Shown piece after piece: positions 61,819 to 64,000 of a stretch of DNA of 64,000 nucleotides. Position 1 is the stretch's first letter. The number at the start of each line of letters is the position of its first letter. This DNA comes from Batillaria attramentaria. Lineage: Eukaryota > Mollusca > Gastropoda > Batillariidae. The stretch covers positions 1,201,001 to 1,265,000 of the forward strand of contig JACVVK020000144.1 in NCBI GenBank assembly GCA_018292915.2. The letters run 5' to 3'. The notes below the pieces were generated by a model. The model was not told where the DNA came from, searched no databases, and saw nothing but the letters and a program-made list of their open reading frames with translations. The translations under genes were made by a program, and so were the position numbers.

Positions 61819-61935
61819 AAATCCCGGCTGGGGCCAAATATTTGTGCTGGCCTTTTTCTCGTTGCCCCGTCTTTGATATCACCCTTATATGGTGGAAAAG
61901 GACGTTAAACTCCCTACCCCCTCCCCCCCCCCCCC
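61819..61935 (+). mobile_element. 5'-truncated SINE-A with 11-bp target duplication
   Basis: Begins at aaatcccggctggggcc. Flanked by tgtacatgata at 61808-61818 and 61936-61946. A separate SINE-A-like head scrap lies at 61692-61712. Confidence 0.88.
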
Positions 61936-62199
61936 TGTACATGATATCTTACGATCCATGATTAATTGTATTAAATTACGTTGTATGTCGTCCCTATGAC
62001 AACACTACTATTTTATCTCTTGTTATTAATGTGCAGAGTATCACTACCACCCTTTTTGACGACGAATGGACCAATACGATGGACAGAAAACTAAATGACA
62101 AGCCGAGCAGAAAAAGCAAACGGTTGTTGTGGCTGTGAAAAATACGACCATTTGATTTGGTAAGTTAGTTGTGCGTTGTGTCCGTTCTACTCGCACTTA

Positions 62200-62639
<440 letters not shown>

Positions 62640-62640
<1 letters not shown>

Positions 62641-63065
62641 CACCCTACACACGTGTGCACTACAGTCATGTCCTCTCTGACACATCGACCAGGTCCTACT
62701 TATTTCTCTCTCCATGTTACTGCTTCCAGGACAATTCAATCAGTTTCCCAACCAAGCACCTCTCCTTCACGCCTCCTCGAGTTCATTGTCAGCCACTGGC
62801 CTGTCATTCAGGCTTCTTTACGCCATCTGTAAACAATTCGCGTTTATGTGCCTTTGCCGACTAGTTGAATACATGGCTTGGAGTTTTATCCTTCCTAATG
62901 TCCTTGGGGCTGTGTTTGCGGGGACCTCACAAGAACGCGTGAACATTTGACAACGTAGCTTGTGTTCATTCTTAGTTTCTTGTCGTTAGTTACTCAGCCA
63001 GTCAGTTAGCTAATTAGCCAGTTCGTTAGTTAGTAATTATTATCACATTATTTACTTTAGTTAAT
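62640..63065. other. No gene recognised
   Basis: Unremarkable sequence with GTTAG-type repeats near 62985-63060. Confidence 0.5.
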
Positions 63066-63345
63066 TCGGGCCGATCAGTCGTAGGGGGCCGGGTACTCCT
63101 GCTTCCTCCCCCTCTGCTTTGGAAATGTTCAGCCCACAGAATTTGAAAAAATACACGCAATTCTAAATTCCGAAACTTAAATTGCTGAGCTGATCGTTCG
63201 CACCATGCGATTGTGATGTGTGTTCATGTCCAGTGCGTGGTGAGAGAATGTGTGTTGTTCACGTGAGCGTGCGTGTTTCGGTTCAGCTGGCGGCGCTTTG
63301 AGCCGGGTAAAGAAATTGGGGGAAGCGTCTACACGATGCTCCGTC
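63066..63345 (+). mobile_element. Diverged SINE-B, 5'-truncated
   Basis: From gggccgatcagtcg through the body; the tail is degenerate (gggggaagcgtctacacgat). Confidence 0.75.
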
Positions 63346-63399
63346 ATGACATACTATTACGATTTAAGTGTTTCGAATTGTAGATGCGGATGGGTGGGG

Positions 63400-63577
63400 T
63401 GGGTGAGGGTGGATGTTTTAGAGTTTAACGTCCTTTTCCACAACATATGGATGATATCAAAGGCGGGACAACTAGTAAAAAAGGCCGGCACAAATATTTG
63501 ACACCAGCCGGGATTCGAACTCACGACCCGAGCATTGAAAGACCAACGCTCTACCGTTCGGCTGTCCCGACTCCCCG
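63400..63577 (-). mobile_element. SINE-A copy, minus strand
   Basis: Family tail at the low end (gagtttaacgtccttttcca), tRNA-like head near 63575. Confidence 0.88.
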
Positions 63578-63847
63578 ATAAGGACGCACAACACTCTTTA
63601 GATCGAGACAGCACACAGGAAACCTCGGGTCTGAGGTGGATTTTTCGGACTCGGGCATGTACTGCGATAGGGACAACCGACTTGTAACAAGTACTTCTGT
63701 AGTCCGATAGTGTGGCTTTTTATCAGACAGACTAAGGACAAAAGCTGGTTATTTGATGATGTCATTCGAACTGCCGACTGTTGTTTGATGGTAACTAAAT
63801 CATCTGGGTTGTGTTGCGAAGTTCTGTTGTTTTGCTGGGTTGGTTTT

Positions 63848-63852
<5 letters not shown>

Positions 63853-63942
<90 letters not shown>

Positions 63943-63944
63943 TC

Positions 63945-64000
<56 letters not shown>
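63853..64000. repeat. (GT)n(GA)n(CTGT)n(CT)n microsatellite to window edge
   Basis: Four simple-sequence tracts in succession; nothing else to the right edge. Confidence 0.97.

Overview
The window looks like nuclear DNA of an invertebrate animal, most likely a marine mollusc and perhaps a gastropod. The grounds are spliced genes with short phase-1 EGF exons, very abundant (CA)n, (GA)n and (AT)n microsatellites, poly-C/poly-G runs, several tRNA-headed SINE families and many truncated LINE copies. The phylum is an inference; nothing in the sequence fixes the species.

The only host gene I can assemble is a plus-strand EGF-type adhesion G-protein-coupled receptor (aGPCR), 4494-40659. I built it exon by exon from splice sites and reading phase. 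It has a signal-peptide exon, five EGF exons (6951-11858), seven GAIN-domain exons (12478-18592 and 21353-21467), a GPS autoproteolysis exon (22344-22505), eight exons for seven transmembrane helices (25190-33750) and a short cytoplasmic tail with alternative 3' ends (38364-40659). All consecutive exons match in phase, giving about 818 residues. Two EGF exons lie in a recent 1.5-kb tandem duplication. Their coding sequence differs far more than the flanking introns, almost only at amino-acid-changing positions.

Everything else is repeat-derived. The left edge (1-1041, minus) holds an intact, edge-truncated LINE ORF1 with a 2A-like motif after an N-terminal hydrophobic segment. Introns of the receptor hold SINEs (families A, B and C below), fold-back elements, MITEs with TIRs and TSDs, a 30-bp minisatellite of about 46 copies (25475-26856), a long inverted duplication (31914-33621) and a cluster of LINE copies sitting in (GA)n microsatellites (34256-38265). 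One SINE insertion has duplicated a 5' splice site.

From 41 kb to the right edge I see no host gene. That part holds an L1/Tx1-type ORF2 fragment (48587-50262, minus), a CR1/jockey-type LINE 3' end (54880-55640, plus), nested SINEs, a Harbinger-like MITE (59990-60597), a fold-back element containing TTAGGG-like repeats (61062-61371) and large microsatellites.

Family labels used below. SINE-A: tRNA-Arg-like head, tail resembling gatatcaccc-tatgtggtgg-aaaaggacgt. SINE-B: head resembling ggtcggtggtctagtggtta, tail ending gcgcctatacaatactc plus (ATT)n. SINE-C: head resembling cgtagtgtagtggttagcac, poly-A tail. Repeat D: a short unit containing cttgcgcggcgttaagccc followed by (AACT)n.
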